This document shows positions 11,045 to 22,033 of a stretch of DNA of 64,000 bases, one piece after another. The first letter of the stretch is position 1; each line of letters starts with the position of its first letter. Both the position numbers and the translations under genes were made by a program. The notes beneath the pieces are model-generated. The model saw nothing but the letters and a program-made list of their open reading frames with translations, ran no database searches and was not told the DNA's origin. This stretch comes from Macrobrachium rosenbergii (Eukaryota; Arthropoda; Malacostraca; Decapoda; Palaemonidae), in NCBI RefSeq assembly GCF_040412425.1, contig NC_089749.1, forward strand, positions 14,841,162-14,905,161, written 5' to 3'.

Positions 11045-11559
11045 CCTCCTCTCAATCTTTAGGAGCTTGCAAATAATTCACCGATTTAGGTGTGCAGGCT
11101 GCTAAGAGATTCTACTCTCTAGCTAAAAGGTGTTATAATGCCGTCGAGGTGTTATTACGGTTATCTAGGTGTTATTAATGTTATCGAGGGGTCTGGCATC
11201 GAAAGTATGGCCCCCATTCCAATATTACCTATTTATTGGCATTGAGAATATGGCCCCATCCAATATTACGTATTTATGCTTGGCCACGAATACGGTGTGC
11301 GACCCGTTTCCATGGAGACATTTTATTGAAGGATTTTACTTTTTTTTTTTTTTTTTGCAACTTCCGAAGAATTTCCTTCAATTTCTTCTCTCAGAAATGA
11401 TAAAAAGATGTGTTCTTTGAGTGTGATTTAATTTTAAGCTTCGGTCTGTTATTTATCTTGCTTACAAATACTACTCTTGATCAGTTTTTCAGACTAGCGT
11501 TGGTCCGGAAGTCTAGTCCCAAAATCTGTTTTTGGGAGTCATAAAAACAAGTAAAATAA
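10919..11559. other. spacer with small repeats
   Basis: It holds a CT tract at about 11010-11043, short 'AGGTGTTAT' repeats (11127-11185), a two-copy 'ATGGCCCC..CCAATATTAC' repeat (11207-11270) and a poly-T run near 11341. No gene is recognised. Confidence 0.7.
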
Positions 11560-11950
11560 AAACAAGTAATAAATGCGGCGAAGTTTCTTCGGCGCAGTCG
11601 AGTTTTCTGTACAGCCACTACAGCGTATAATCAAGGCCACCGAAAATAGATCTATCTTTCGGTGGTCTCGCTGAGTGCTAAGGAGCCGCGGCCCATGAAA
11701 CTTTAACCACGGCCCGGTGGTGGCTCATCCTATATCGTTGCCAGAATCACAATTATGGCTAACTTTAACCCAAATAAAATAAAATCTATTGAGGCTGAGG
11801 GCTGCAATTTGGTATGTTTGATGATTGGAGGGTGGATGATCAACATAACAATTTGCAGCCCTCAAGCCTTAAGATATGAGGGCGGACAGAATAAAGTACG
11901 GACGGACAGACAAAGCCGGCACAATAGTTTTCTTTTACAGAAAACTAAAA
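11560..11950 (-). mobile_element. Family B multi-hairpin element, copy 2
   Basis: Near full-length on the minus strand. It reads from the GCGGCGAAG..TTCGGCGC stem at its 3' end (left) to TTTTCTTTTACAGAAAACT at its 5' end (right). The GGCCACCGAAAATAGATC / GATCTATCTTTCGGTGGTC-type stem is intact near 11636-11670, and the long inverted repeat lies near 11785-11875. It is non-coding; an overlapping 101-aa frame is incidental. Confidence 0.88.
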
Positions 11951-12077
11951 ATCACAGGAGTTGGGGCGTTATCATTCTTATCTCTTTCCACCAACCCAGA
12001 CAGAGTTATTCACCAGAGATAAGAGCTTTACTTTTCTCTAAAGGTTGTCTTGACCGCTGAATCACTGGACAAACTAA

Positions 12078-12475
12078 CTTGACCTTTAACTTGGGGTCAT
12101 TAGTCGTGACCTCACAAATTTGATCACCATGCTGTTGGCCAGTAAACGTTATTCCCTGAGAATTGAACAAAAATTACCTTTAACTAGGGGACATTTCATT
12201 AGTCGTGACCTCACAAAACAGAATAACATGCTTTGCTTTTATTTGTCTGTAAAAGAAAACTATTGTGCCGGCTTTGTCTGTCCGTTCGCAGTCTCTTCTG
12301 TCCGCCCTCAGATCTTAAAAACTACTGAGGCTAGAGGGCTGCAATTTGTTATGTTCATCATCCACCCTCCAATCATCAAATACACCAAATTGCAGCCCTC
12401 TAGCCTCTGTAGTTTTTATTTTATTTAAGGTTAAAGTTATTTCGTGACCTCACAAAACGGGACAACATGCTTTCA
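12078..12475 (+). repeat. about 100-bp tandem repeat interrupted by Family B
   Basis: The block 'TCGTGACCTCACAAA' + 'ACATGCT' recurs at 12104, 12203 and 12442. The first two are 99 bp apart and also share the upstream 'ACCTTTAACT.GGG'. The third is separated from the second by the Family B fragment. Confidence 0.85.
12237..12441 (+). mobile_element. Family B element, copy 3 (3' truncated)
   Basis: The 5' half is present, from TCTGTAAAAGAAAACTATTG through the full internal inverted repeat to 'TTATTTAAGGTTAAAGTTA'. The 3' half (CCACCGG..CCGTGG region and CG stem) is missing. Flanking copies of the host repeat are nearly identical on both sides. Confidence 0.87.
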
Positions 12476-13164
12476 GTACATAATATTCTCTGCGCACTGG
12501 AAACAAAACATTTTGCAAAAGTAGTTTCTGGTAATTTACTTGTTGGAATGTCTTAGTCTTAAAGGCTCTCGAAAACGGGCAGTTAATGATTTTTGCAGAT
12601 TATAGAATTCCTGGCAGTGGAACTTCGTCTTATGTGTAAGGGAAAGTCTCGACACTGAAAGTCCACCAAGAGTGGACTTTCTTGATTTACAGTCTGAATA
12701 AGACCCTGTGGTATATAATGTAGAAGACCTCGGTGGTACTTTAGTTAAGTGTGTATTTGAGATGTAAAAGAATTGATTTGATGTAATTTTTAGCTTTATT
12801 TGCACCACAATGCCCTAGTCATATTTCATAACATGTTATTCTTAATTTCAAAGGTCAGCGTACTAATTCATACACCGATGTGTTGGATTGGGCAAAATAT
12901 GCAAGTGTAATTTTATATCCGCATGCGCGATTATTTTTTTTTTTATTGCCACAATTCTTGCTCCCCAAATTATTTCAACTTACATCTGTAATAGGCGAAT
13001 TGTCCGCTTAATCGCATACAGAAAGCTTACCAGCAGGCGGAAGAAACCCTTTCACCGGATCTTGACTTCTAAGTACGCCTGTTCCTGGACTGTGATGAAT
13101 TAATAGCAGAATTATACGAGAACAGCCATGGTTAACTGAATGACCTCTTTTTCTCCTTCAGGCA
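12476..13164. other. low-copy stretch
   Basis: Open frames of 70-90 aa on both strands lack recognisable domains. Nothing else is seen. Confidence 0.5.

Positions 13165-13200
<36 letters not shown>
13165..13200. repeat. (ACT)n microsatellite
   Basis: About 12 ACT units. Confidence 0.95.
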
Positions 13201-13558
13201 GGCTCAGTGATGTCTTGTTTCCGAGGTAGTTAATGCCTTCATTGAGCAGAGATGTGAATTGCAGCATCTGGTTGTCTCTTAACTTTCCATTTTTACTTCC
13301 TGATTTTAAATTGCCAGACTGGTTTTAGCAGTGCCGGCGGCCGTGGATGCTGGCTGGCTGTTCTTGTTCGAGATTGTAATGCCGCGTTTACAGTGCCACC
13401 ATCGCCGTCACTGTACGTTTTACTGCGTCGTTCATTGCTCTCATTTTCGTTATCCGCAGCGTCGTCTTGCATTGCGGACGCTTGTTATTAAACCTGCTGC
13501 TATTCATAAAAGTCAATTGGTATAATTTATGATGGTTGGATCAAGTGTAGAAAAATTT
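13201..13558. other. moderately GC-rich low-copy stretch
   Basis: 13331-13480 is richer in CpG than its surroundings and carries a 64-aa open frame with no recognisable domain. Confidence 0.45.
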
Positions 13559-13765
13559 AATCGTTGTTCTGCAGAGATCAAGGGAAAAATTCCTCCTCTC
13601 AGTCGGCGTCGTAACACCTGTCAAGCAGTCATATCTCATATTTCTTCTTAGCTGAAGCGTTGACAGATTTGATCATTGTTCCATTGAGGTTAAGGGAAGA
13701 ATTCCTCCTCTCATTCGGCGTCGTAACACCTGTCAGGCGGTTACTTCCCACATTTCTTCAGCAAA
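13559..13765 (+). repeat. about 117-bp tandem duplication
   Basis: Two units share 'AATTCCTCCTCTCA.TCGGCG', 'TCGTAACACCTGTCA' and 'CATATTTCTTC'. Confidence 0.85.
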
Positions 13766-14183
13766 CTGTGTATAATCATCGACCAAGTGATTCTATCAAA
13801 CCGGAATTCTCTTCATACCTCTGTTTTTCCTGATTTATGATAAGATCATTTTATTCAGAGGGTTGGTTTGTCGATTCCTTCGTAGTTGAGCTTTCATCTC
13901 TCCCCAACATTTTTCTCATGTTTTTCTTGTGAATTGAGGTTATAAATAACTGTTAGGCTGTTCGTCCCAGGGGCAGTTGTTCTTAAATAGATTGAAATGA
14001 ACTCTTAATTGACGCTCATTCTCTAAGTATTTTGTGTAATTGAGTGAAATTTTTGACAATGTTGCCTCGAGTCTCCCCAGAATCTTGAAATTTAAACCTT
14101 TCACTCTTAGGAGTAAAACCTCACTTTGGTTCCTTTCTTCAGGCTTGGCGAGATACGGGTATTTGGTTATCACTCTGTTGACC

Positions 14184-14187
<4 letters not shown>
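13766..14187. other. low-copy spacer
   Basis: Nothing recognisable apart from short orphan frames. Confidence 0.5.
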
Positions 14188-14261
<74 letters not shown>

Positions 14262-14475
14262 CGTATACATGTATGTACACATGTATATACTGTATATGAA
14301 TACACACATGTATATACACTTGTATATATATGAATACGCGTATATATGTATATATATATTTATTTATTAACGTATGTACACATGTATATACTGTATATGA
14401 ATATACACACACATGTATATACACATGTATATATGTATGTATATATATACACGCATATATATCTATATACACTGT
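14188..14475. repeat. (TA)n tract followed by TATACACATG-rich repeats
   Basis: About 70 bp of pure TA are followed by two related blocks rich in 'ACATGTATATAC' (14268-14350 and 14370-14470). Both are nearly self-complementary. Confidence 0.93.
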
Positions 14476-14919
14476 GAAATCTCTTTATATCACTTGAGTG
14501 CTTCAAGTAATAACGCAAGTGCTTCCTTTGAATCAAAGCATTTGTGTAATAATTACACTTGAGTAGAAGCATTTGAGTAATAACATAAAAGCAATTTCCC
14601 TGCATCCTATCCTCATTCCTGAGTGCGTTCCATTGCTGAAAAAAAAAATAATTCATTAAAATTCCGACACTGACGTCCGTCTCTGGAAGGAAGTAAGAGA
14701 CATAAAGGAACAGAATACTGGTACTTGTACCGCGCGGCATTTTGCTTTATCGTTCCATGATAAAATTCTGGAACTCTGTTTTTGGAACCGTACATTTTCA
14801 CAAAAATCATTAACCTTGTTATCGTTGCATGGAAGTTGCTCTCCTGCCAGTGAGTTGTTAATCCAATTCATGGGGGGAAAGGAAAAATGTTCCCCCCCCC
14901 CTTCCCTCCCCCATTTCCT

Positions 14920-14923
<4 letters not shown>
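14476..14923. other. low-copy stretch
   Basis: Includes weak repeats of 'CACTTGAGT..AAGCATTTGAGTAATAA' at 14492-14585. No gene is seen. Confidence 0.5.
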
Positions 14924-14976
<53 letters not shown>

Positions 14977-15087
14977 ACACACGTCATGGAATATTTTTCT
15001 CATTTTTTTGGCCGGAACCATAAAAAATGAGCTAAAATTCATTCGTACTGATATTGCTAGATGTGAATATGATTGATGTTGTTCGTA

Positions 15088-15128
<41 letters not shown>

Positions 15129-15213
15129 CACACACGCAAAACTACTATTGCCCGTCGGCGCTTGAAATTCAATATTTCAGTTTCCTCTCTCTCTCTCTCT
15201 CTCTCTCCTCACA

Positions 15214-15276
<63 letters not shown>
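14924..15276. repeat. three (CT)n tracts and a (CA)n tract
   Basis: CT at about 14924-14974, 15090-15125 and 15185-15207; CA at about 15213-15276. 'CCCGTCGGCGCTTGAAATTC' and 'CACATCGGCGCTTAAAATCC' follow the second CT tract and the CA tract, so the units are partly duplicated together. Confidence 0.9.
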
Positions 15277-15281
<5 letters not shown>

Positions 15282-16546
15282 CTCCCACATCGGCGCTTAA
15301 AATCCAATAATATTTCTCATATAATCCAAATCTCCCGTCTACTCACATTCACTAGCCAGTGGCTCCAGCAGTCAGCAAGCGAGCGTTCATTCATGCCGAC
15401 AAGAACAGCTGATGCAGAAACACAAGACTGATCCTACAACCTTCCCGTAAACCTTTTCCCGAAGCCAGAAAGCAACCGGGAATATCAACGTTCCCTGACG
15501 GTTCAGGGAATTGATGTACTTTTCAATTATTCTGCGACCCGTGATGCTTTCTAATCCACTGAGCTGCGTAGCCGATGATAGCAATATCGCGATGACAATT
15601 CTTCCAGTATTGTTTATTTTTTTAAGAACGGGTCCAGGTTTATGTCAAAGGTGGGGAGCGCTAAGGTTCATTTTTCAGAATATTAGAGTATTTTGGTATA
15701 TTGGAATGACCGCATTACGTGGTGTGTATGAGTAATATTGGTTATGCAGTTAAAAACAAAATTATGGGTCTTCGTTATTATATGTTGATATATATTATAT
15801 ATGCAGGTATGAGTGAAATGTTTTGGCAAAAAGAAAATTCTCCAAAAATAACCCTGCAGTGTTTAGAGTGCTTTTGTAATTGTACCAAATCTGAGCTTAA
15901 GAAATTACACTGGTCTTGTTTAATTTTTTTCCACTTCTGCGATTGAATAATCCCAATAAATAATATTAAGTGTTTGCAGAGACGCAAGACAAAGCTGTTG
16001 AGTTTCTTGAAAATTAGGTAGCCTAATATTTACACAAAACTGAGTTTTTTGACATATGTTTTAAGAATATGAAAGGCTTGCTGGAGGCTACAAATATTAT
16101 CCAAGAAACTGATATATCTTCCCGCCGGCATTTACTTACATATCATTCCGCTCCTCTCTGTTTTACCTCTCTGGTTTACCCAAGGGTTCCCACGCAAATG
16201 TCGCTGTTCATATTCATATCTTATCGAATGTTTTGCTCATTTTTTATCGTTTACTCCTCTCTTACATAATATCTTGCTCCGTCCACCATTCTTATATGGA
16301 TGCAAGTTCTTCCTCCTCCTCCTACATAAATACCTCACTTGCGAATCAACACCTCGTCATCCTCCTCCACCTCCTACTTGGATTCCTTTCTCCTACTTGA
16401 ATTCCTCTCGCGCCTCGTTTCAAAAGGCTTCCAGGGTCACCTTGGTTTAGTCGCGAACGGGGTAAGGTTAACGGCAATTTATTCTGGAGGTTAGAGCTGA
16501 AAGATAGCAAAGTGATTTTATATTGAATGGCCTAACGTATCAGCTG
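15277..16546. other. low-copy stretch
   Basis: About 1.27 kb without a recognisable repeat. It contains several 65-75 aa open frames on both strands and no domain that I can name. Confidence 0.5.
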
Positions 16547-17308
16547 TTTAGAATTTTTAGATAACTAAGATACGGGGTGCCTGGAAATGTTATATAAACG
16601 TAACTGCAGCCGTTGTTTGGTTTTGTTTAAAGAATCAAGTGCAGCAGATTTTTAGTTAAGTTCTTTCATGGAGTCTGGGATTAAAATAAACTCCATTACT
16701 AGATTCAGGGTATGTTTATGAAGTATATTTTGTGCAAATCCTTGAGCCCTTTTTTGATGTTTCACAAATGCCAGATTCAGTGTTTTGTATCCTGAACGTA
16801 TATTATATGATTTATTAGTTGATTCTCCAAATTTACATGTTTTAAATATCCATTTCTATATAGTTGATGCTTTAGAATAACTGAATAGGAAAGCTAATCA
16901 AAGAACGACTTGCTTTACAAAAGTTGTTTAGAATTTTAAGATAACTAAGATATCGGGTGCTCAGAAATGCTTTCTAAGTAACTGCACAAGTTACTTAAAA
17001 TTATTTAATCAAGTGCTGTAGATTATTGGTAAGGTGGTCTCTATGCAGCCCAGGAATAAAAAAAAAAGATTAAGTTGTAGTTTCGGGGAATATACAGGAA
17101 GTTGTATATTTATTGCAGATATCTGGACCCTTTTTGATATTTCACAAATGCCAGGTTCAGTGTTTTGTATCCAGAACGTGTATTTTGTATTTAGTTATTA
17201 GTTAATTCTTCATATTTACATACTGCAGTTTTAGGGTATACCCACTTTTCCAGATATTTTAGAATAAATGAATGGAAAACTTTAAAAGAATTACTAGCTT
17301 TAAAAAAG
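16547..17308 (+). repeat. about 375-bp tandem duplication
   Basis: Unit 1 (16547-16921) and unit 2 (16922-17308) share ordered blocks: 'TAGATAACTAAGATA.CGGGTGC', 'GTAACTGCA', 'AATCAAGTGC.G.AGATT', 'TTTCACAAATGCCAG', 'TTCAGTGTTTTGTATCC', 'GAACGT.TATT' and 'TTTAGAATAA.TGAAT.GGAAA'. Both have diverged with small indels. Confidence 0.9.
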
Positions 17309-17327
17309 TCAGAATCTAGAAGATGCT

Positions 17328-17590
17328 TTTAGTTTTCTGTAAAAGAAAACTACTGAGGTTAGAGGGCTGCAAATTGGTATGTTGATCACCCACCCTCCAA
17401 TCATCAAACATACCAAATTGCAGCCCTCTAGCCTCAGTAGTTATTATTTTAAGATTAAAGTGACCCATAATCGTGCATCTGGGAAAGTTATAGGACAGTC
17501 CACCACCGGGCCGTGGCTCATACAGCATTATACGTTGTACAGGAAACTCGATTGCGCCGAAGAACTTCGGCGCATTTTTTACTTATTTAT
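17328..17590 (+). mobile_element. Family B element, copy 4 (internally deleted)
   Basis: The 5' hairpin AGTTTTCTGTAAAAGAAAACT joins directly to ACTGAGG, the start of the internal inverted repeat (arms about 17348-17386 and 17400-17441). About 55 bp present in other copies is lost. The 3' end is intact with GCGCCGAAG..CTTCGGCGC and ATTTTTTACTTATTT. Confidence 0.9.
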
Positions 17591-17678
17591 ATGGTGCCAT
17601 ATATTAGTAGACAATTTTCTCTATTCCAAAAGGACATATATGCCTGAATTCATGCTAGAAAGATATAACAACATACAC

Positions 17679-17840
17679 AATTTACACAAATTTACAGCCA
17701 CCGCATTTACACAAATTTACAATCCCCGCATTTACACAAATTTACAATCCCCGCATTTACACAAATTTACAATCCCCGCATTTACACAAATTTACAATCC
17801 CCGCATTTACACAAATTTACAATCCCCGCATTTACACAAT
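17679..17840 (+). repeat. 25-bp minisatellite, about 6.5 copies
   Basis: The unit is 'TTTACACAAATTTACAATCC' plus CCGCA. The copies are almost identical, which suggests a recent expansion. The period is not divisible by three, so the translation repeats every 25 residues. Confidence 0.95.
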
Positions 17841-18221
17841 GCATATCCCAAAAACAGAGGCAGACTTTCCCTTAGCCGTCATAAACGACAGGATTAATGC
17901 TTGTGAACATGCAACCACTGTGTCTGTGTGCTGGCTGTGTAGAGAAAGTAGCAGTCTGTGGGATGTTGTTTGTCTGTGATGTCTCGAGATAATGATGTTT
18001 ATGTGGACGCTGAACGTCTTCCTACCACATCTGTAGGCGTGCGTTGGCTGCACTCAAAATGCAGTCTTTAATTTCTTGAACAATTTCCTCGTCTTATTCT
18101 CTTTTATTTAGGTGGAATTTGTATATGCCTTAAATCTTTGTAGCAAGAATTTTTTTTTTTAAATTCATTATTCTTTAAATCTGAATTTATTCAGTAAATT
18201 GCATGAAATATAGTGTGTGAT

Positions 18222-18223
<2 letters not shown>
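17841..18223. other. low-copy spacer
   Basis: Nothing recognisable. Confidence 0.5.
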
Positions 18224-18264
<41 letters not shown>

Positions 18265-18527
18265 GGGGGTCAGTGCCGTCAGTGAACCTCACGTAGTGCA
18301 CTGCAGGCATTACTTAAGGTTCTATGCAGCTTCTCCTCAACCCCTAGCTGCAACCTCTTTCATTCCTTTTACTGTACCTCCGTTCATATTATCTTTCTTC
18401 CATCTTACTTTCCACCTTCTCCTCCTAACTGTGAGGTTTTCCTTCTATTTACACCTTTAAAACCTCCTTTACTCTCAATTTCCATTTCAGCGCTGAATGA
18501 CCTCAGGTCCTAGCCTGGCCTTTGGCC

Positions 18528-18562
<35 letters not shown>
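18224..18562 (+). mobile_element. Family A element, copy 2, inside a (CT)n tract
   Basis: The Family A body runs about 18261-18530, from 'CGTAGGGGGTCAGTGCCGTC' to 'GGCCTTTGGCCC'. CT repeats abut it on both sides (18224-18260 and 18531-18562). It is close to full length. Confidence 0.9.
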
Positions 18563-18567
<5 letters not shown>

Positions 18568-19165
18568 TGATGTTGCTTCAAGGTTGAAAGATTACATTCA
18601 ATTATTTTTTTCTTCTTTCCAGGTATGTAAATGCATTCTGCCCAGAGGCTAATCCTGTACTTGGTGCGTATTCACAATATCATGCATTATGGAGAAACCA
18701 ATCCACAGTTATGCATGGGTACATATATTTAAAAATTAAATCTGTACAGCGTGCTTTCAGGAAACTTTGATTCCCCCTTTTCATCCCCTAAAACTCTCTG
18801 TAGAGATTTATTTTTAGATTTTTGTATCCACATATAACTGGATTTTGTTTCTCCATTTCAAGACTCGTGCTACATTGAGTATGTTTTAATTGTGTATTAT
18901 GTAATAATGCTTCAGTTAAAGACTACCGGACTCGTGGAATCTCCAGTTAGCGAAAGTAGTGCTTCTTTAGTTAAACCATTTGGACCTGACTAAGTATCTG
19001 TAGCAGATAGAATTAAAGCCAGTAGTGATTGGAGGAACTTCACACTACTCAATACATTAGAGGTTAGAACTTAATATTCGCCCAGTTAGAGGCAAGTTAG
19101 ATTTCTAGTGATATCTCCTGTGGATATTTACCGTCAGCAGAAAAAGAAGCTGAACTTTGTATAGT
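18563..19165. other. low-copy spacer
   Basis: Nothing recognisable. Confidence 0.5.
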
Positions 19166-19575
19166 TTTAGTAGAACACTTGACCGTGCAAGTGTGTTTTT
19201 TACAGATCACTGGACTGCAAGTGTGTTTTAGTGCAGAACACTTGATCGTGCAAGTGTGTTTTAAGTAGAACATTGACTGTGCAAGGTAGCTTATAAGAAC
19301 ACTTGACTCCATGCAAGTGCTGTTCAGTAGAAGACTTGACCGTTCAAGTGTGTTTTTAATAGAACACTTGACCGTGCAAGTGTGTTTATAGTAGAACACT
19401 TAACTGTGCAAGTGTGTTTTTATTAGAACACTTGACCGTGCAAGTGTGTTTTTATTAGAACACTTGACCGTGCAAGTGTGTTTTTAGTAGAACACTGGAC
19501 TGTGCAAGTGTGTTTTAGTATAACGCTTGACTGTCCAAGTTTGTTTTTAGTAGAACACTTGACTGTGCAAGAAAC
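19166..19575. repeat. 32-bp minisatellite with an inverted pair in each unit, about 13 copies
   Basis: The unit is approximately 'AGAACACTTGACCGTGCAAG' + 'TGTGTTTTTAGT'; adjacent starts are 32 bp apart (for example 19394 and 19426). Each unit contains CACTTG and its reverse complement CAAGTG about 6 nt apart, giving a small hairpin. Some units are decayed (19262-19340). Confidence 0.92.
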
Positions 19576-20423
19576 TTAAAGTACAACACAACAGCATTCA
19601 ACCCAGACACGGTATGCGTGTAGGGGAAGGCCCTCTCTAGTGAATGGCATTGGCTGTGACATTATACACAACTTTTCCACCCTACTGATTATTACTAGGC
19701 AAGTCATTCATCAGGGCTGATACGGTACTCGGGTAGTGTTACAAAATATAAACGATTGCAGATGACTGCACAGGGTAAATACATTATGTTAATTAGATAT
19801 TCATTAGAAGGCTTCACTACGAGACAGAAAATGTGTGTAATTATATGTGGTACTTATCAGCATCAAACACTAGAAATGCATTTTGATTTTTTTTATATAA
19901 CTTTTGGTACTAATGGGCTTCGTGGGCTATGCAAACATGGCACGGGTAGGACGGTAATTCTCTAATGTTTTTTATTATTGTACTACGTCGCTTTTATATC
20001 ATCGCGTGTATGGAAAAGAACTCTTAACACGCCACTTATGAAGAATTATTTTTCATACGAGAACGTTCGAAAATAGATCGCTTACATAAAACCCACTGTT
20101 TAAATTAATTAGTAAATCCTTATATTACAACGTTGATCAGATTTTCTGCAGACAAGTGAACGATACACTGCCTATGAAAGTCTAAGCTTGTCAAATAATA
20201 CCGTGGGTGCCAAAAGTAAAATAAAATTGCACATAAGTGGCTTCGAACTGTATAAGACTGGTGGTCATTTTTAGCCTAAACTAAAATTGGATTTCTCATT
20301 TGATTTTTTATAGGATATTTAATATTGCGCTTCGTTAACTTTATATAGTGTATAGTACAGCAGAATTGATGCCAATGTGGCTAGCTCTGAAAAGAACTAA
20401 TAACAGTAGTTTAGTGTTTTTTT
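19576..20423. other. low-copy stretch
   Basis: A 69-aa open frame at 19756-19965 lacks recognisable domains. Nothing else is seen. Confidence 0.5.
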
Positions 20424-20660
20424 AGCTGGTATAGTGGTTAGTGTCGTGGTGTGCCACTCAGATGTCGCGGGTTCGCGTCTCCCCCAAAGTGCTATAAAAA
20501 ATCACTGGCTCTGTAGCATGATTAGTTATTGCTGCAGTGTGGGGTCTGCGTTGGGAGGTTGAAACCACTATTCTTTGGAAGCCTGAATTTCAAGTCAGTG
20601 ACCCCTTTGGTGTGCTTGTTCCGTGTGAATAGGTTTCATCTACTGAAATAATAATATAAT
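20424..20660 (+). mobile_element. tRNA-derived SINE
   Basis: The head resembles a tRNA: A-box-like 'GCTGGTATAGTGGTTAGTG' (20424-20442) and B-box-like 'GGGTTCGCGTCTC' (about 20469-20481) at internal-promoter spacing. A non-tRNA body of about 150 bp follows and ends in an 'AATAATAATATAATATTATAA' type tail. The arm sequence looks closest to Asp/Glu/Gly tRNAs. Mismatches in the stems argue against a functional tRNA gene. Confidence 0.8.
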
Positions 20661-21016
20661 ATTATAAGTTTCTGTCAAGGCAAAGAATTACATTGGGTCA
20701 TAACTAGAAAGATTTCAGAGCTAGTGGAATGTTTATAATAAAAATAAAACGATTTACGATAAATATAATAACACAGGTCTTTTCATCGCTTGATGAATTT
20801 ACGCAAAACGAGATACTGTGGAAAGCAGTACTGAAGGAACGTGTATTTCAAATGTAAGATTGTTCATAGCACTTTTAAAATATTAATTCAGTTACTCGAA
20901 CATAACCTCGTTCTCATAATTAATAGGAAATATCTCTTAATATTTCCGGGAATTCTATTATTAAATTAGGTCATGTAATTCAAATGGACATGGCCCTCGA
21001 TCGTAGAAGGTGTTAT

Positions 21017-21020
21017 GTAA

Positions 21021-21083
<63 letters not shown>

Positions 21084-21129
21084 GTTAAGAGTCCCTCTTT
21101 CAAGCAAGTGCTATTGATGCAGCAATTTC

Positions 21130-21225
<96 letters not shown>

Positions 21226-21264
21226 GGTGAGTCCCTCTTCGAGCAAGTGTTATTGATGCAGCAA

Positions 21265-21337
<73 letters not shown>

Positions 21338-21350
21338 GTTTATTATTATT
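21017..21350 (+). repeat. three (TTA)n blocks separated by a repeated spacer
   Basis: ATT tracts at about 21018-21083, 21133-21225 and 21270-21350 are separated by two near-identical spacers with 'GAGTCCCTCTT', 'AGCAAGTG' and 'ATTGATGCAGCAATTT'. Confidence 0.93.
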
Positions 21351-21877
21351 TAGTAGCTGAAACCCATTCTCTGTTGGAAATGTCACCAAAGGGGGCCAGA
21401 CTGACTTGATGAGGAAGGAGTAAGAGGAAGCAACGAGAAATACAGAAAGAGTAGATCCCAATTATTAGAAAAGAAGAACAAAATGTATGATGAAAAATGG
21501 CATTTTTGAAATGGTAAAAAATACAGACGTTATGAATCAATTGAAAAAATGCACTAACCAGACCTGCAACAAATAAAAAGATTACAAGAGACGTAACAAT
21601 CTGCTTGTTACAAAATCTAGTCCAAAATGCAGGTTATTTCTGACTTGTTCGCGACGAATCCTTGTCTTTTTTTGTATTTTTTTTTAAATTTTGTTTTTCC
21701 GTGAGTTTATTTGACCAGGGGTTCCAAGAAGTAACCTATTTCCTTTAGACTTGGGAAGAGTTGAACGAACTCTTTCAAAAACCCAAAGCAAAATGGATCT
21801 GTTTCATCCGTAAACGGTGTCTCATTGATGTTTCGTTCTGCCTTTTGTATCTGGCGTTGAAGGAGTCGCTCTTGCCC

Positions 21878-21880
<3 letters not shown>
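21351..21880. other. probable interspersed repeat next to ATT array, then spacer
   Basis: 21351-21545 ('GCTGAAACCCATTCTCTG', 'AAATACAGAAAGAGTAGATC') looks like the body of a dispersed repeat attached to the ATT tail. It resembles the region at 29.1-29.6 kb only weakly. No gene is seen. Confidence 0.4.
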
Positions 21881-21934
<54 letters not shown>

Positions 21935-21981
21935 CCTTTTATTTAAGTCACTGGAAAAGCAAGATCCTTTGAACCTAAAAA

Positions 21982-22030
<49 letters not shown>
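21881..22030. repeat. two (CT)n tracts
   Basis: CT at about 21881-21929 and 21987-22030. Confidence 0.95.

Positions 22031-22033
<3 letters not shown>

Noticed and set aside
17379..17897. 172-residue open frame
   Set aside because: It starts inside a Family B element and runs through the 25-bp array. The translation is explained entirely by repeats.
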